Origin: Gemmatimonadetes bacterium T265
GTDB taxonomy: Bacteria > Gemmatimonadota > Gemmatimonadetes > Gemmatimonadales > Gemmatimonadaceae
Assembly: GCA_019973575.1 (NCBI GenBank)
Contig: BPUI01000001.1
Span: forward strand, 2,554,342-2,618,341
DNA: 64,000 bases
Reading direction: 5' to 3'
Below are positions 26,256-34,889 of the stretch, piece by piece. The position numbers and the translations under genes were made by a program. A model generated the notes under the pieces. That model was not told the origin of the DNA. It was given only the letters and a program-made list of their open reading frames with translations, and searched no databases. Each line of letters opens with the position of its first letter. Position 1 is the stretch's first letter.

Positions 26256-27899
26256 TCAGCGGACCGCCGGCTTCTTCGTGTTGAGAACGATCACGCCCGC
26301 CCGTCCCGCGTCGCCGTACCGCTCGGTCGCGAGCGCACCCTTGAACACGTCGACGGTCGCGATCGTGTCGGGTGAGAAGGTGTCCAGGACGGCGTGGCCA
26401 CGACCCGCAATGCGCCCGTCAACAACGACGAGCACCGAATCACCCGGCACGCGCGTTCCGACCACACGCCCACGTACGGTCGCAAGGGTCGCCGTGGCGC
26501 GCGGCGTTCCGCCGCCGGACTTCGTCGTGTCGCCCGCCGCGCGGCGGCGGACCCACACGACGTGCACGCTGTCCTGGGCGACCCGCCCGGGCGCGATCCG
26601 CAGCACCTCGACCGACGCAAGCTGTTGAGGGTCGACCGCGGCGAGCGGATCGCGGTCGACGCCGAAGGGCGCGCCCGGATCGCGGAGCGCGCTCCGCTGC
26701 GGGCCGGCCGCGTCGGCGTGTGTGACGCGCTCGATGGTGCCGTCCGCGCGCTGCACCACCCACACGATCTGCGTCCGGTTGGTCCGCGCGGCGAGCAGCT
26801 CGGGCATGCGCGCCGCGATAACGCTCCGAACGGCATCGATCGACGCGTTCGGCCCCGCGGCCGGCGCGGCCGACGGGTCCGCGGCGGTGATGCTCGTGAG
26901 CGGGACGCGGTTCGCCGGCGCCGGTCCCGTGGGCTTCGGGATCTCACACGCGGCAGCGACGGCGGCGACGGCCGCCAGCGCGGGGACGAGCGCGCGGCGG
27001 GGCGCGCGGGAACGCTCGGACGACATGGCCTCGATTCTCCGGCGAAGCAGGGTGGGGGTACCGCCTAACGTGAGGGCCGGCGCGCGGACGTGCGGGCGCG
27101 CGGCCACGTCCAACAACAGCGCGCCGTAGCGGCGCGTCACTGCGTCGCCGGCGCCGCACGCGCCGCAGCGGGCGAGTACTCGTCGGTCGCAGTCGACCTC
27201 GACCGCGGCCCGCAGGCGGCGCACGAGCCACCACACCGCGGGGTTCCAGGGAACGAGTGCGGCCACGACCGCGCCCGCAGCCAGCAATCGTGCGTCGTGC
27301 GCCCGCACGTGCTCGCACTCGTGCGCGAGCATGAGCGGCAGTCGCGGGTCGTCGAGCGCCCAGCGCGGAAGCACGATCTCGGCGCGCCACGCCCCGACGA
27401 CCGCCGGGCCGAACTCGTCCGACACCCGCACGCGCTCGCCCGACACGGCACGCGCCGGCCACGTGTACGAGGTGCGGCGCGTTGCGGCGGTGGCGGCGGC
27501 GATCCGCGCGAGCGCTCCCGCCGTGAGCACAAGCCAGACGGCCAGCAGGCCGCCGTCGAGCGACCCCCACTCGGCCGGCGCCGCGACGTGGCGCGGGAGG
27601 GCTCGTAGGACGCACCACCACCGCGGCGGCTCCGCCACGCGCATCCGCGTCCGCCCGCCCGACAGCGACGCCGGGTTGATGCGCTCGGCTGCGACGCCGC
27701 CGTCGCCCCCGCGCGCGGTCGCGTCGTGCGTCGCCTGCCAGAGCGCCGCGGCGGGTAAGGCGAGGGCGATCGCGAGGGCGCTCGCCCAGCCCCACCGTGC
27801 CGCGCGCCCCGCCGCGTGCGCAGCACGCTCGGCGAGCCACGCTCCCGCGGCGCACAACACGCCGACGAGCGCGGCGTAGATCATCGCGAGCGCGATCAT
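26256..27899 (-). CDS. BlaR1-like M56 metallopeptidase with TonB-plug-like C-terminus
   Basis: 547 residues. The N-terminal half is a BlaR1/MecR1-type membrane peptidase with several hydrophobic segments and the zinc motif HECEH (about residue 207) in LMLAHECEHVRAHDARL. In BlaR1 this domain destroys the repressor BlaI after a signal. The usual penicillin-binding sensor domain is absent. In its place is a region ending DTIATVDVFKGALATERYGD and AGVIVLNTK, which resembles the plug of TonB-dependent receptors. ATG 27899 overlaps the blaI stop (ATGA), forming the standard repressor-protease pair. The inducing signal is unknown and no beta-lactamase is nearby. Confidence 0.85.
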   Translation of the reverse strand: MIALAMIYAALVGVLCAAGAWLAERAAHAAGRAARWGWASALAIALALPAAALWQATHDATARGGDGGVAAERINPASLSGGRTRMRVAEPPRWWCVLRALPRHVAAPAEWGSLDGGLLAVWLVLTAGALARIAAATAATRRTSYTWPARAVSGERVRVSDEFGPAVVGAWRAEIVLPRWALDDPRLPLMLAHECEHVRAHDARLLAAGAVVAALVPWNPAVWWLVRRLRAAVEVDCDRRVLARCGACGAGDAVTRRYGALLLDVAARPHVRAPALTLGGTPTLLRRRIEAMSSERSRAPRRALVPALAAVAAVAAACEIPKPTGPAPANRVPLTSITAADPSAAPAAGPNASIDAVRSVIAARMPELLAARTNRTQIVWVVQRADGTIERVTHADAAGPQRSALRDPGAPFGVDRDPLAAVDPQQLASVEVLRIAPGRVAQDSVHVVWVRRRAAGDTTKSGGGTPRATATLATVRGRVVGTRVPGDSVLVVVDGRIAGRGHAVLDTFSPDTIATVDVFKGALATERYGDAGRAGVIVLNTKKPAVR

Positions 27900-28351
27900 G
27901 GCGTCCGTCGCGGTGGACGGCGGGCCCGGTCGGGCTCGGGTTCGGCGTCCGCTGTGGGCTCGGACGACGCGGGTACGCCGCCGAGGCGCTCGTCGAGCAA
28001 CGCGCGCATCCGGCGTAGCTCGTCATCACTCACGCCGCGCTCGCGAACGAGGTGCGTGAGCAGCAGCTCCGGCGAGCCGCCGAAGATCGTGCCCAACAGC
28101 CGCCGCAGCGCGCTCCGCCCCGCGGTCTCGCGCGCGACGAGCGCCCGGTAGCGGTGCGCGCGCCCCTCCTCCTCGTGCGCGACGTGCCCCTTCGCTTCGA
28201 GCGTGCGGAGCACCGTGAGCACGGTCGTGTACGCGAGCTCGTGCCCGGCGTCGGCGAGCGCGTCGCGGACGTCGGCGACGGTGCTCGGGCCTGCCGCCCA
28301 GAGCACGGTCATGACGTCGAGCTCGCGGTCGGTAAACGTGACAGTGGACAT
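27896..28351 (-). CDS. BlaI/MecI-family transcriptional repressor
   Basis: 151 residues. A winged-helix domain (FTDRELDVMTVLWAAGPSTV, VRDALADAGHELAYTTVLTV, LRTLEAKGHVAHEEEGRAHR) is followed by a dimerisation helix region (LRRLLGTIFGGSPELLLTHL) and an acidic/Arg tail. The family binds palindromes as a dimer and is inactivated by proteolysis by the M56 partner, here encoded immediately downstream. The promoter and a 28-bp inverted repeat abut the ATG, so it almost certainly represses itself and the M56 gene. There is no Shine-Dalgarno in the 28-base leader. Confidence 0.92.
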   Translation of the reverse strand: MSTVTFTDRELDVMTVLWAAGPSTVADVRDALADAGHELAYTTVLTVLRTLEAKGHVAHEEEGRAHRYRALVARETAGRSALRRLLGTIFGGSPELLLTHLVRERGVSDDELRRMRALLDERLGGVPASSEPTADAEPEPDRARRPPRRTP

Positions 28352-28409
28352 GCGGGCCGGGTGCGTGGTATCTACTAGTCCACTAGTAGATACCACGCAC
28401 CCGGCCCGC
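28352..28409. promoter_or_regulatory. Perfect 28-bp inverted repeat: BlaI operator
   Basis: Arms 28352-28379 and 28382-28409 are exact reverse complements, with only CC between them, making a 58-bp near-perfect palindrome. The core is ATCTACTAGT/ACTAGTAGAT, close to the TACTA-type half-sites of BlaI/MecI operators. The outer parts are GC-rich. One end touches the blaI ATG and the other the -35 box, so it covers the whole promoter and leader. It could extrude as a cruciform or, in read-through RNA from pdxH, fold into a 28-bp hairpin. Confidence 0.85.
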
Positions 28410-28415
28410 TGTCAA
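28387..28415 (-). promoter_or_regulatory. Sigma-70-type promoter of blaI-M56 operon
   Basis: On the minus strand a consensus -35 TTGACA (28410-28415), a 17-bp spacer and a -10 TATCTA (28387-28392). Transcription would start near 28380, the centre of the operator palindrome, giving a leader of about 28 bases. It is the best match to a housekeeping promoter in the window. Confidence 0.8.
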
Positions 28416-28432
28416 CTAGCGATTTAGTAGAT
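28414..28432. promoter_or_regulatory. Second, imperfect BlaI-like site
   Basis: AACTAG-CGATTT-AGTAGAT overlaps the -35 box and repeats the ACTAG / AGTAGAT half-sites of the main operator in weaker form. It would give cooperative binding over the promoter. It begins 9 bp beyond the pdxH stop codon. Confidence 0.5.
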
Positions 28433-28440
28433 AGCCCGGA

Positions 28441-29184
28441 TCAGGGTGAAAGCCGCTCCCGGCGCCAGGCCGTCCCGGCTCGCGCTTCGTCTCGGACGTA
28501 CCGGATCCGGTCGTGCAGTCGGCTCGCCCTCCCCTGCCAGAACTCGTACGCGACCGGCACGACGCGATAGCCGCCCCAGTGGTCCGGGAGGGGCACCGCC
28601 CCGCCGCCGGCGAAGCGCGCCTCGGTCGCCGCGAAGTCCCGCTCCAGCGCCCCACGATCCGGCAGCACGCTCGATTGCCGGGAGGTCCACGCTCCCATCT
28701 GGCTCCCGCGCGGCCGCGTGGCGAAGTACGCCGCGCTCTCGTCGCGCGACGTGCGCTCGACGACGCCCGCGACGCGCACCTGCCGCTCGAGTTCGGCCCA
28801 CCAGAAGACGAGCGCGGCGCGCGGGTTCGCCGCCAGCTCCTGCGCTTTCCGCCCGCGGTAGTCCGTGTAGAAAACGAACCCGCGCGCGTCGGCGCCCTTG
28901 AGCAGCACGACGCGCGCGTCTGGCGTCCCGTCGGGCCCCACGGTCGCGAGCGTCATCGCGTTCGGCTCGACCGCCTTCGCGTCGAGCGCCTCGCGGAACC
29001 AGCGGCGGAACTGGGCGACCGGGTCCGGGTCGACGTCGCCCTCGTCGAGCGCCGCGCGCGTGTAGGACCGGCGCAGGTCGGCGATCTCCGGGTCGACCGG
29101 CGCGACCGGCGGGCGCCCGCCTAACGTGGGATCGAGAGTCGCGGGGTTCGGCGCGTCGGCCCCGGACGCGGTCGGGTCGCTCAC
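28441..29184 (-). CDS. pdxH: Pyridoxamine 5'-phosphate oxidase
   Basis: FMN enzyme that makes pyridoxal 5'-phosphate from pyridoxine or pyridoxamine phosphate. 247 residues, slightly longer than the family because of a 35-residue Pro/Ala-rich N-terminus. Motifs: [20 protein letters not shown] (FMN), [30 protein letters not shown], and the C-terminal [18 protein letters not shown]. It lies 4 bp downstream of bioB in the same orientation. PLP is the cofactor of BioF and BioA, encoded a few genes away, so cofactor and pathway are linked here. Confidence 0.93.
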   Translation of the reverse strand: MSDPTASGADAPNPATLDPTLGGRPPVAPVDPEIADLRRSYTRAALDEGDVDPDPVAQFRRWFREALDAKAVEPNAMTLATVGPDGTPDARVVLLKGADARGFVFYTDYRGRKAQELAANPRAALVFWWAELERQVRVAGVVERTSRDESAAYFATRPRGSQMGAWTSRQSSVLPDRGALERDFAATEARFAGGGAVPLPDHWGGYRVVPVAYEFWQGRASRLHDRIRYVRDEARAGTAWRRERLSP

Positions 29185-29188
29185 CGCG

Positions 29189-30253
29189 TCACCCGAGCGT
29201 CGCCATCGGCAGCGGCGCCCGCGGGTAGGCCGCGGGGAGCCCGGCGAACGGGTCGCCCGCGAGCGGCTCGCCGTCCGGCGTCTCGACCACGAAGCCCGCG
29301 TCGCGCAGCATGTCGAGGTCCGCGCGCGCCGCCGCGCCCTGCGTGGTCAGGTAGTCGCCGATGAAGATCGAGTTTGCCGCGTACAGTCCCATCACCTGCA
29401 TCGAGCGCAGGTGCACCTCGCGCCCGCCGGCGATGCGGAGCTCCTGCGACGGCAGCAGGAAGCGGTAGAGCGCGAGGATGCGCAGGCAGCGCCGCGGGTC
29501 GAGTGCGCGCACGTCCGCGAACGGCGTCCCCGGCACCGGGATGAGGAAGTTCACCGGGACCGAGCGCACCTCGAGCGCGCGCAAGGAGAGCGCGAGGTCG
29601 ATGACGTCGTCGTCCGTCTCGCCCATCCCGACGATCCCGCCCGAGCACGTCTTGAGCCCCGCGGCGCGCACCTGCTCGACGGTCGCGACCCGGTCCTCGA
29701 ACGTGTGCGTGCTCACCACCTCGGGCGTGAAGCGCGCGCTCGTGTTCAGGTTGTGGTTCACCTGCGTCACGCCCGCCGCCTTCAGCGCGACCGCCTGCTC
29801 CTGCGTGAGGAGCCCGAGGCACGCGCACACCTTGAGGTCGTGCCGCGCCTTCACCTCGCGCACGGCGTCGAGCACCTTCTCGAACACGCGGCCCCCGGGC
29901 GAGCGCCCGGAGATCACCATGCAGAACGTGCCCGCCTTGAGCGCGGCGGCGCGGTCCGCCGCCTCGAGGATGCGCTCGCGCGCGAGCATCGGGTACTTCT
30001 CGATCTCGGCCCCGCTCACCTTCGACTGCGAGCAGTAGCCGCAGTCCTCGGGGCAGAGGCCGCTCTGCGCGTTCAGCAGGAAGTGCAGCCGCACCTTGTT
30101 GCCCCAGTAGCGGCGGCGCACGCGGTAGGCGGCGGCGAGTTGGTCGAGGAGGGCGTCGTCCGGCGCGCGGAGCACCGCGAGCGCGTCGTCGCGCGTGATC
30201 AACTCGCCGGCGAGGGCCTGCTCGGCGAGGGCGTCCCAGGAAGGCAGGAGCAT
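29189..30253 (-). CDS. bioB: Biotin synthase
   Basis: Radical SAM enzyme that inserts sulfur into dethiobiotin. 354 residues. The [4Fe-4S] cysteine motif is [15 protein letters not shown], the [2Fe-2S] region CACLGLL and [10 protein letters not shown] are all present. The substrate-binding [14 protein letters not shown] is near the C-terminus. Start ATG 30253. pdxH follows after 4 bp. It is separated from bioD-bioA-bioF by a lipoprotein and a VOC gene, all on the same strand. Confidence 0.95.
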   Translation of the reverse strand: MLLPSWDALAEQALAGELITRDDALAVLRAPDDALLDQLAAAYRVRRRYWGNKVRLHFLLNAQSGLCPEDCGYCSQSKVSGAEIEKYPMLARERILEAADRAAALKAGTFCMVISGRSPGGRVFEKVLDAVREVKARHDLKVCACLGLLTQEQAVALKAAGVTQVNHNLNTSARFTPEVVSTHTFEDRVATVEQVRAAGLKTCSGGIVGMGETDDDVIDLALSLRALEVRSVPVNFLIPVPGTPFADVRALDPRRCLRILALYRFLLPSQELRIAGGREVHLRSMQVMGLYAANSIFIGDYLTTQGAAARADLDMLRDAGFVVETPDGEPLAGDPFAGLPAAYPRAPLPMATLG

Positions 30254-30262
30254 GCGCGCAAA

Positions 30263-30811
30263 CTACGGGGTCCGCTGCGGGTCGAGGAACTGTACGTCGG
30301 CGAGTCCGAACACCGCCTGCCGGAAACTCGCCGCGGCGCCCGACGCACCATCCCCGTTTGCACACGTGCCGTCGCGAGAAGGAAATGCGGCGTAGTAGTG
30401 ACCCGTCCGGCGCGTTCCGTCCCACGCGAGCACGAAATCGAGGGTGCCCCCGTCGGTCGCGCCGTGGTCGTAGCACTCGCCCGGCCAACGCGACACCCCG
30501 GCGTCGCGCACGGTGCGCCAGAACGTGCGCCACTCCTCGGCGCGCGGCACCCGGCGCGTGACGAGGACGATCGGTTCGGGGCCGGATCTGGAGGTGGTTG
30601 ACGTGAACACCACCGTGTCGCCCGCGAGACGGACGTTGTAGAGCGTGATGGCGAAGCCGCCCGTCGAGTAGGTCAACTCGCGTGGAGGGCCTTCCGTCGG
30701 GAGCGGCGCCGTCGCGTCCCCGCATGCCGCGCCGGCGAGGCACGCGAGCGCCAGCGCGCTAACCCGGCCGGTGAGATCGTAGATGGATCGGCCATCGCGC
30801 GAGAGGCGCAT
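30263..30811 (-). CDS. Putative lipoprotein of unknown function
   Basis: 182 residues. An N-terminal hydrophobic stretch (VSALALACLAGAAC) ends in a Cys that may be lipidated, although the lipobox (GAAC) is not ideal. The mature part has mixed beta sequence (FAITLYNVRLAGDTVVFTST) and EEWRTFWRTVRDAGVSRWPG. It resembles small exported proteins common in Gemmatimonadota that I cannot name. It stops 9 bp before bioB but shows no link to biotin. Confidence 0.65.
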   Translation of the reverse strand: MRLSRDGRSIYDLTGRVSALALACLAGAACGDATAPLPTEGPPRELTYSTGGFAITLYNVRLAGDTVVFTSTTSRSGPEPIVLVTRRVPRAEEWRTFWRTVRDAGVSRWPGECYDHGATDGGTLDFVLAWDGTRRTGHYYAAFPSRDGTCANGDGASGAAASFRQAVFGLADVQFLDPQRTP

Positions 30812-30886
30812 GAGGTTTAGGTATGCGAGTGCGGGGCCGGCCGATGGCGCGCGACACCCGCCACTACCCGCGCCGCCGTCGGCGCG

Positions 30887-31306
30887 TCACGCCGCCGCGC
30901 GCGCGAACTGCGCGAACCCGACCGTGTTCCCGCCGGGCTCGCGCACGTAGAACTCGGTCGATCCGTAGAACGTCGTGTGGCGCGGCTTCACGACCGGCGC
31001 GCCCGCCATCGCCCGTTCGACCGCGTCGAGGTCGTCGACGGTGAGAAAGAGCGTGATCGCGTGGCCGTCGAGCGTGCCCGACGCCTCGGGCGTGTCCTCC
31101 ACGACACTCGCGCGCGTCTGGTACATCACTTCGACCGCGCCCTGCCGCGCGCTCGCGAAGACGAGCGCACCCTCGGGGCCGGGCACCTGATTCTCGACCG
31201 CGAAGCCGAGTCGGTCGGTCCAGAACGCGAGGCAGGGCTCGACCTGGTCGACGATGATGACCGGCGTGAGGTGCGTGACGGTGGGACGTGCGGCGGCGGA
31301 GGGCAT
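30887..31306 (-). CDS. VOC family (glyoxalase/bleomycin-resistance fold) protein
   Basis: 139 residues forming two beta-alpha-beta-beta-beta units: VTHLTPVIIVDQVEPCLAFW with DRLGFAVENQ, and GHAITLFLTVDDLDAVERAM with STEFYVREPGGNTVGFAQFA. A Glu near the end (REPGGN) and a His near the start of repeat 1 (THLTPV) are placed like metal ligands. Substrate unknown. The family covers lyases, dioxygenases and antibiotic-binding proteins. It lies between bioD and the lipoprotein gene. Confidence 0.8.
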   Translation of the reverse strand: MPSAAARPTVTHLTPVIIVDQVEPCLAFWTDRLGFAVENQVPGPEGALVFASARQGAVEVMYQTRASVVEDTPEASGTLDGHAITLFLTVDDLDAVERAMAGAPVVKPRHTTFYGSTEFYVREPGGNTVGFAQFARAAA

Positions 31307-31378
31307 CGGCTCTGGGGTGGGGAGGCGCCGTGGTGGAGATCGCGGGACCCGAACATAACGCGAACCCGGGCGCGGCGC

Positions 31379-32104
31379 TCAGCCCGCGACCGCCCGCAGG
31401 AGCGCCATGCCGCGCTCGGCGAGCCACGCGTCGTCGTCGCGCCGCTCGTCGGGGACGAAGGGGAAGGGGACGACGGGCACGTGCGGCAGCAGCGCCCGGA
31501 GCGCGGCCAGGTTGGTCCGCTCGGCGACGTCGGCGGGCGCGGGGCGGCACGCGTTCAGCACGACCGCGCGCACCGCGAGCCCGCGCCGCTCGGCCTCGCG
31601 CACCGTGAGCAGCGTGTGGTTCAGCGCGCCGAGCCGGTCGGCGGCGACGACGACGACGCCTAACGCCCAGCGGGCGGCGAGCGTGGCGAGGTCGACGACC
31701 CGCCCGTCCGCCTCGCGCGCGAGCGGCACGAGCAGTCCGCCCGCGCCCTCGACGAGGAACGCGCCCGCGTCGAGCCGCGCGCGGGCGGCCTCGACGCGGG
31801 CGAGGTCGACGGGGCGCCCCGCGCGCTCCGCGGCGACGAGAGGCGCGAGCGGTTCGGTGTAGGTGACGGGTCCCACGTCGTCGAGCGCGTGGCCCGTGCC
31901 GGCGGCGCGCCACAGCCGCTCGGCGTCGGCCCCGGCGCCCGCGCCCGGCACGCCCGGCACGCCCGTCTCGATCGGCTTGAACGGCGCGACCGCGACCCCG
32001 CGGGCGCGGAGCGCGGCGACGAGTGCGCAGCTCACGAGCGTCTTGCCGACGCCGGTGTCGGTTCCCGTCACGGCAAGCCGGAGCCTGGCGGCGTCACGCG
32101 TCAT
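31379..32104 (-). CDS. bioD: Dethiobiotin synthetase
   Basis: ATP-dependent carboxylation and ring closure of 7,8-diaminopelargonate. 241 residues. The P-loop is TGTDTGVGKTLVSCAL (about residues 12-27), followed by FKPIETG. FLVEGAGGLLVPL is the diagnostic central motif, and VVVAADRLGALNHTLLTV follows. The gene overlaps the end of bioA by 11 bp, so they are translated together in the order bioA-bioD. Confidence 0.94.
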   Translation of the reverse strand: MTRDAARLRLAVTGTDTGVGKTLVSCALVAALRARGVAVAPFKPIETGVPGVPGAGAGADAERLWRAAGTGHALDDVGPVTYTEPLAPLVAAERAGRPVDLARVEAARARLDAGAFLVEGAGGLLVPLAREADGRVVDLATLAARWALGVVVVAADRLGALNHTLLTVREAERRGLAVRAVVLNACRPAPADVAERTNLAALRALLPHVPVVPFPFVPDERRDDDAWLAERGMALLRAVAG

Positions 32105-33461
32105 CGAGCACCCCGCCCGCGGGCCCGGCGCCGGCGCGCCGTTGCGCCGGCGCGCCGTCGAGGAACCGCTCGACCACGCCGTAGGCGAGCGCCAGCTCGG
32201 CGTCGGTCGTGCGGTACGGCGGCAACACGTAGCACGCGTCGCCTAACGGCCGCAGCAGGACGCCCTCGGAGAGCGCGTACTCCGCGAGCCGCCGCCCGAC
32301 CGGGGCGAGGTATCCCGCGCCCCCGCCGTCGTCCGCGAGGTCGAAGGCCGCGACCGTGCCGAGCACGCGCGCGGCGCGCACGCGCCGGTCGGCGCCCAAC
32401 GCGGCGAGGTGGCGCCGGTGCGCCGCCTCGATGCGCGCGCGCGCCGCGGCGCACGCCGGGTCGCGGAGGAGTGCGAGGCTCGCGCGCGCCGCCGCGCAGG
32501 CGATCGGGTTGGCGGTGAACGAGTGGCCGTGGAAAAACGTCAGGCGACGGTCGTCGCTCAGGAACGCGTCGAACAGTTCGGCCCGCACCGCGGTCGCGCC
32601 CATCGGGAGGAAGCCGCCGGTGAGCCCCTTCGACAGGCAGACGACGTCGGGCGCGACGCCGGCGCGCTCGCACGCGAAGAGCGGCCCGGTGCGCCCGAAG
32701 CCCGTCATCACCTCGTCGGCGACGAGGTAGACGCCCGCGTCGGCGCACCGCGCGGCGAGCGCGCGGAGGACGGCCGCGTCGTACGCGCGCATGCCGGCCG
32801 CGCCGAGGACCAGAGGCTCGACGACGAGCGCGGCCAGTTCGCCGCCGCGTACGCCTAACAGCGCGTCGAACTCGGCCAGCGTGCCCTCCGGGTCGCGCGA
32901 CGGGTCGGGGAGGCGCGCGACCTCGAACAGGTGTCCCTCGTACGCGGCGGAGAACACCCCGCGCCCGCCGACGCTCATCGCGCCGAACGTGTCGCCGTGG
33001 TACGCCCCGTCGAGCGCCGCCACGAGCCGGCGCGGCGCGCCCCGGTTGTGCCACGCCTGCAGGGCGATCTTCACCCCGACCTCGACCGCGGTCGACCCGT
33101 TGTCGGAGTAAAAGATGCGTTCGAGGCCGGGCGGGAGCACCGCGGCCAGCTCCGCGGCGAGGTGCGCGGCCGGCGCGTGCGTGAACCCGGCGAAGATCAC
33201 CTGCTCGAGCGCCGCGGCCTGCGCCGCCACCGCGGCCGCGATCGAGGGCTCGGCGTGCCCGTGCAGGGTCACCCACCAGCTCGAGATCGCGTCGAGGATC
33301 CGGCGCCCGTCGGCCGCGTGCAGCCACGCGCCGCGCGCGCCGACGATTTCGACCGGCGCGGGCGCGTTCCAGTGCTGCGTGTACGGGTGCCAGACGTGCC
33401 GCGCGTCGAGCGCTACGGCGTCGAGCGCGACAACGTCGGCGCTGGTTAGACCGTCCGGCAC
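32094..33461 (-). CDS. bioA: Adenosylmethionine-8-amino-7-oxononanoate aminotransferase
   Basis: PLP-dependent class III aminotransferase that makes 7,8-diaminopelargonate. 455 residues. HVWHPYTQHW at the N-terminus is the BioA hallmark. DNGSTAVEVGVKIA, DGAYHGDTFGAMS and VADEVMTGFGRTG are the PLP-site segments, and the Schiff-base Lys is in CLSKGLTGGFLPM. The C-terminal 20 residues are Ala/Gly-rich. A 132-bp gap holding a pair of REP-like repeats separates it from bioF upstream. Confidence 0.94.
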   Translation of the reverse strand: MPDGLTSADVVALDAVALDARHVWHPYTQHWNAPAPVEIVGARGAWLHAADGRRILDAISSWWVTLHGHAEPSIAAAVAAQAAALEQVIFAGFTHAPAAHLAAELAAVLPPGLERIFYSDNGSTAVEVGVKIALQAWHNRGAPRRLVAALDGAYHGDTFGAMSVGGRGVFSAAYEGHLFEVARLPDPSRDPEGTLAEFDALLGVRGGELAALVVEPLVLGAAGMRAYDAAVLRALAARCADAGVYLVADEVMTGFGRTGPLFACERAGVAPDVVCLSKGLTGGFLPMGATAVRAELFDAFLSDDRRLTFFHGHSFTANPIACAAARASLALLRDPACAAARARIEAAHRRHLAALGADRRVRAARVLGTVAAFDLADDGGGAGYLAPVGRRLAEYALSEGVLLRPLGDACYVLPPYRTTDAELALAYGVVERFLDGAPAQRRAGAGPAGGVLDDA

Positions 33462-33496
33462 CGGCTAAGCGGGTCGCCAGAGAACGGTGGCCCGCC

Positions 33497-33571
33497 GCCT
33501 TCGCGGGGGTGACAACGAGGGGACCGGGCGATGCGCAGCCCTGTCGCCGTCACCCCCGCGCACGCGGGGGT
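33497..33571. repeat. Inverted pair of REP-like elements between bioF and bioA
   Basis: CGCGGGGGTGAC (33502-33513, within GCCTTCGCGGGGGTGAC) is the exact reverse complement of GTCACCCCCGCG (33549-33560), 35 bases away. The second copy continues as its own hairpin: ACCCCCGCG / CGCGGGGGT (33552-33560 and 33563-33571, loop CA), followed by CCAGGA. This 'GTCACCCCCGCG...GCGGGGGTCCAGGA' form is a known REP-type repeat class of GC-rich bacteria. Within the biotin gene run it may stabilise or end the bioF message. Confidence 0.7.
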
Positions 33572-33593
33572 CCAGGATCTTGCGGCGACTCAC

Positions 33594-34796
33594 TTAAGTA
33601 CCGAGCACCGCGGCGACGGCGGCCGCCGCCGCGTCGACGTCCGCATCGGTGTGCGCCGCGCTCGTGCTGAGGCGGAGCCGCGCCGCCCCGGCGGGCACCG
33701 TCGGGGGCCGGATCGCGCCGACGAGGATCCCGCGCGCGCGGAGGGCGTCGCCCGCGCGGGCCGCGCGCCGCGCGTCGCCGACGAGCACCGGGACGATGTG
33801 CCCGTCGTCCGCGCCCGGCACGCGCAGCCCCGCCGCGGCGAGCGCGGCGCGCAGCCGCCGCGCCGCCGCGCGGGTCCGCGCGCGCCGCCACGGCTCCGCG
33901 GCGGCCGCGGCCAGCGCCGCGCGCGCGCCGGCCGCGAGCGCGGGCGGCGAGGCGGTGGTGAACACGAAGCTCCGCGCGCGGTTCAGCAGCCACGCGCGGA
34001 GCGCGGCGCTCCCGGCTACGAACGCGCCCGAGGCGCCGAACGCCTTGCCTAACGTCCCGACCGTCACGTCGGCCTCGGCCCCCCAGTGCGCGGCGCACCC
34101 GCGCCCGTCCGGCCCGACGACGCCCGTCGCGTGCGCGTCGTCGACGTAGACGAACGCGCCGTGCCGGCGGGCGACGGCGACCGCCTCGGCGAGCGGGTGC
34201 AGGTCGCCGTCCATCGAGTACACGCCCTCGACCACGACCCAGCGGCGGCGGAAGCGGCCGGCGTCCGCGCCAAACGCATCGTCGAGCGCGCCGGCGTCGG
34301 CGTGCGGCACCACGCGCACCGCGGCGCCGTTCGCGCGCGCGAGCCGGCAGCCGTCGACGAGCGACGCGTGGTTGAGCGCGTCGGAGTAGATCACGTCGCC
34401 CGCCCCGGCGAGCGCGGGGAGCGCGCCGGTGTTCGCCGCGTAGCCGCTCGGGAAGAGGAGCGCGGCCTCGGTGCCCTTGAGCGCCGCGAGCTCCGCCTCG
34501 AGCGCGTGGTGCTCGGGGTGGTCGCCGCCGATGAGCCGGGCAGACCCCGCGCCGAGCCCCTCGCGCGCGAGCAACGCGGCGGCCGCGGCGGCGGGGCGGG
34601 GGTCCGTGGCGAGTCCGAGATAATCGTTCGACGCGAAGTCGAGCAGGCGCGCGCCGTCCGGGGTCGCGCGGTGTGCGGCGCCAGCGCGGACGAGCGGCCG
34701 CAGCGTGCGGCGTATCCCGGCGGCGTCGAGCGCGGACAGCTCGGCGTCGAGCTGCGCGTCGAGCGACGCGGTTGCCGGTAGGAGAAGTTCGGTCAC
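33594..34796 (-). CDS. bioF: 8-amino-7-oxononanoate synthase
   Basis: PLP enzyme that condenses pimeloyl-CoA/ACP with alanine, the first ring-building step of biotin. 400 residues from GTG 34796. LLDFASNDYLGLATDP, GLGAGSARLIGGDHPEHHAL, VVVEGVYSMDGDLHPL and VDDAHATGVVGPDGRG are family motifs. The PLP lysine is in TVGTLGKAFGASGAFV. The open frame continues far upstream to 35990 as antisense of another gene, so the GTG is the sensible start. No bioC or bioH is present in the window. Confidence 0.93.
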   Translation of the reverse strand: MTELLLPATASLDAQLDAELSALDAAGIRRTLRPLVRAGAAHRATPDGARLLDFASNDYLGLATDPRPAAAAAALLAREGLGAGSARLIGGDHPEHHALEAELAALKGTEAALLFPSGYAANTGALPALAGAGDVIYSDALNHASLVDGCRLARANGAAVRVVPHADAGALDDAFGADAGRFRRRWVVVEGVYSMDGDLHPLAEAVAVARRHGAFVYVDDAHATGVVGPDGRGCAAHWGAEADVTVGTLGKAFGASGAFVAGSAALRAWLLNRARSFVFTTASPPALAAGARAALAAAAAEPWRRARTRAAARRLRAALAAAGLRVPGADDGHIVPVLVGDARRAARAGDALRARGILVGAIRPPTVPAGAARLRLSTSAAHTDADVDAAAAAVAAVLGT

Positions 34797-34889
34797 GCGC
34801 GGAAGGTAATCCTGTCGAATCCGCCGCCGACGGCCCAACGTACGGCCGACGTCGTTCGTTTCGCGTCCCACGTCTACCCCGAGCCCGCC

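Noticed and set aside
34797-34889. BioR- or BirA-type operator upstream of bioF
   Set aside because: I looked for TTATATAA-type and BirA-like palindromes in the divergent gap and found none.
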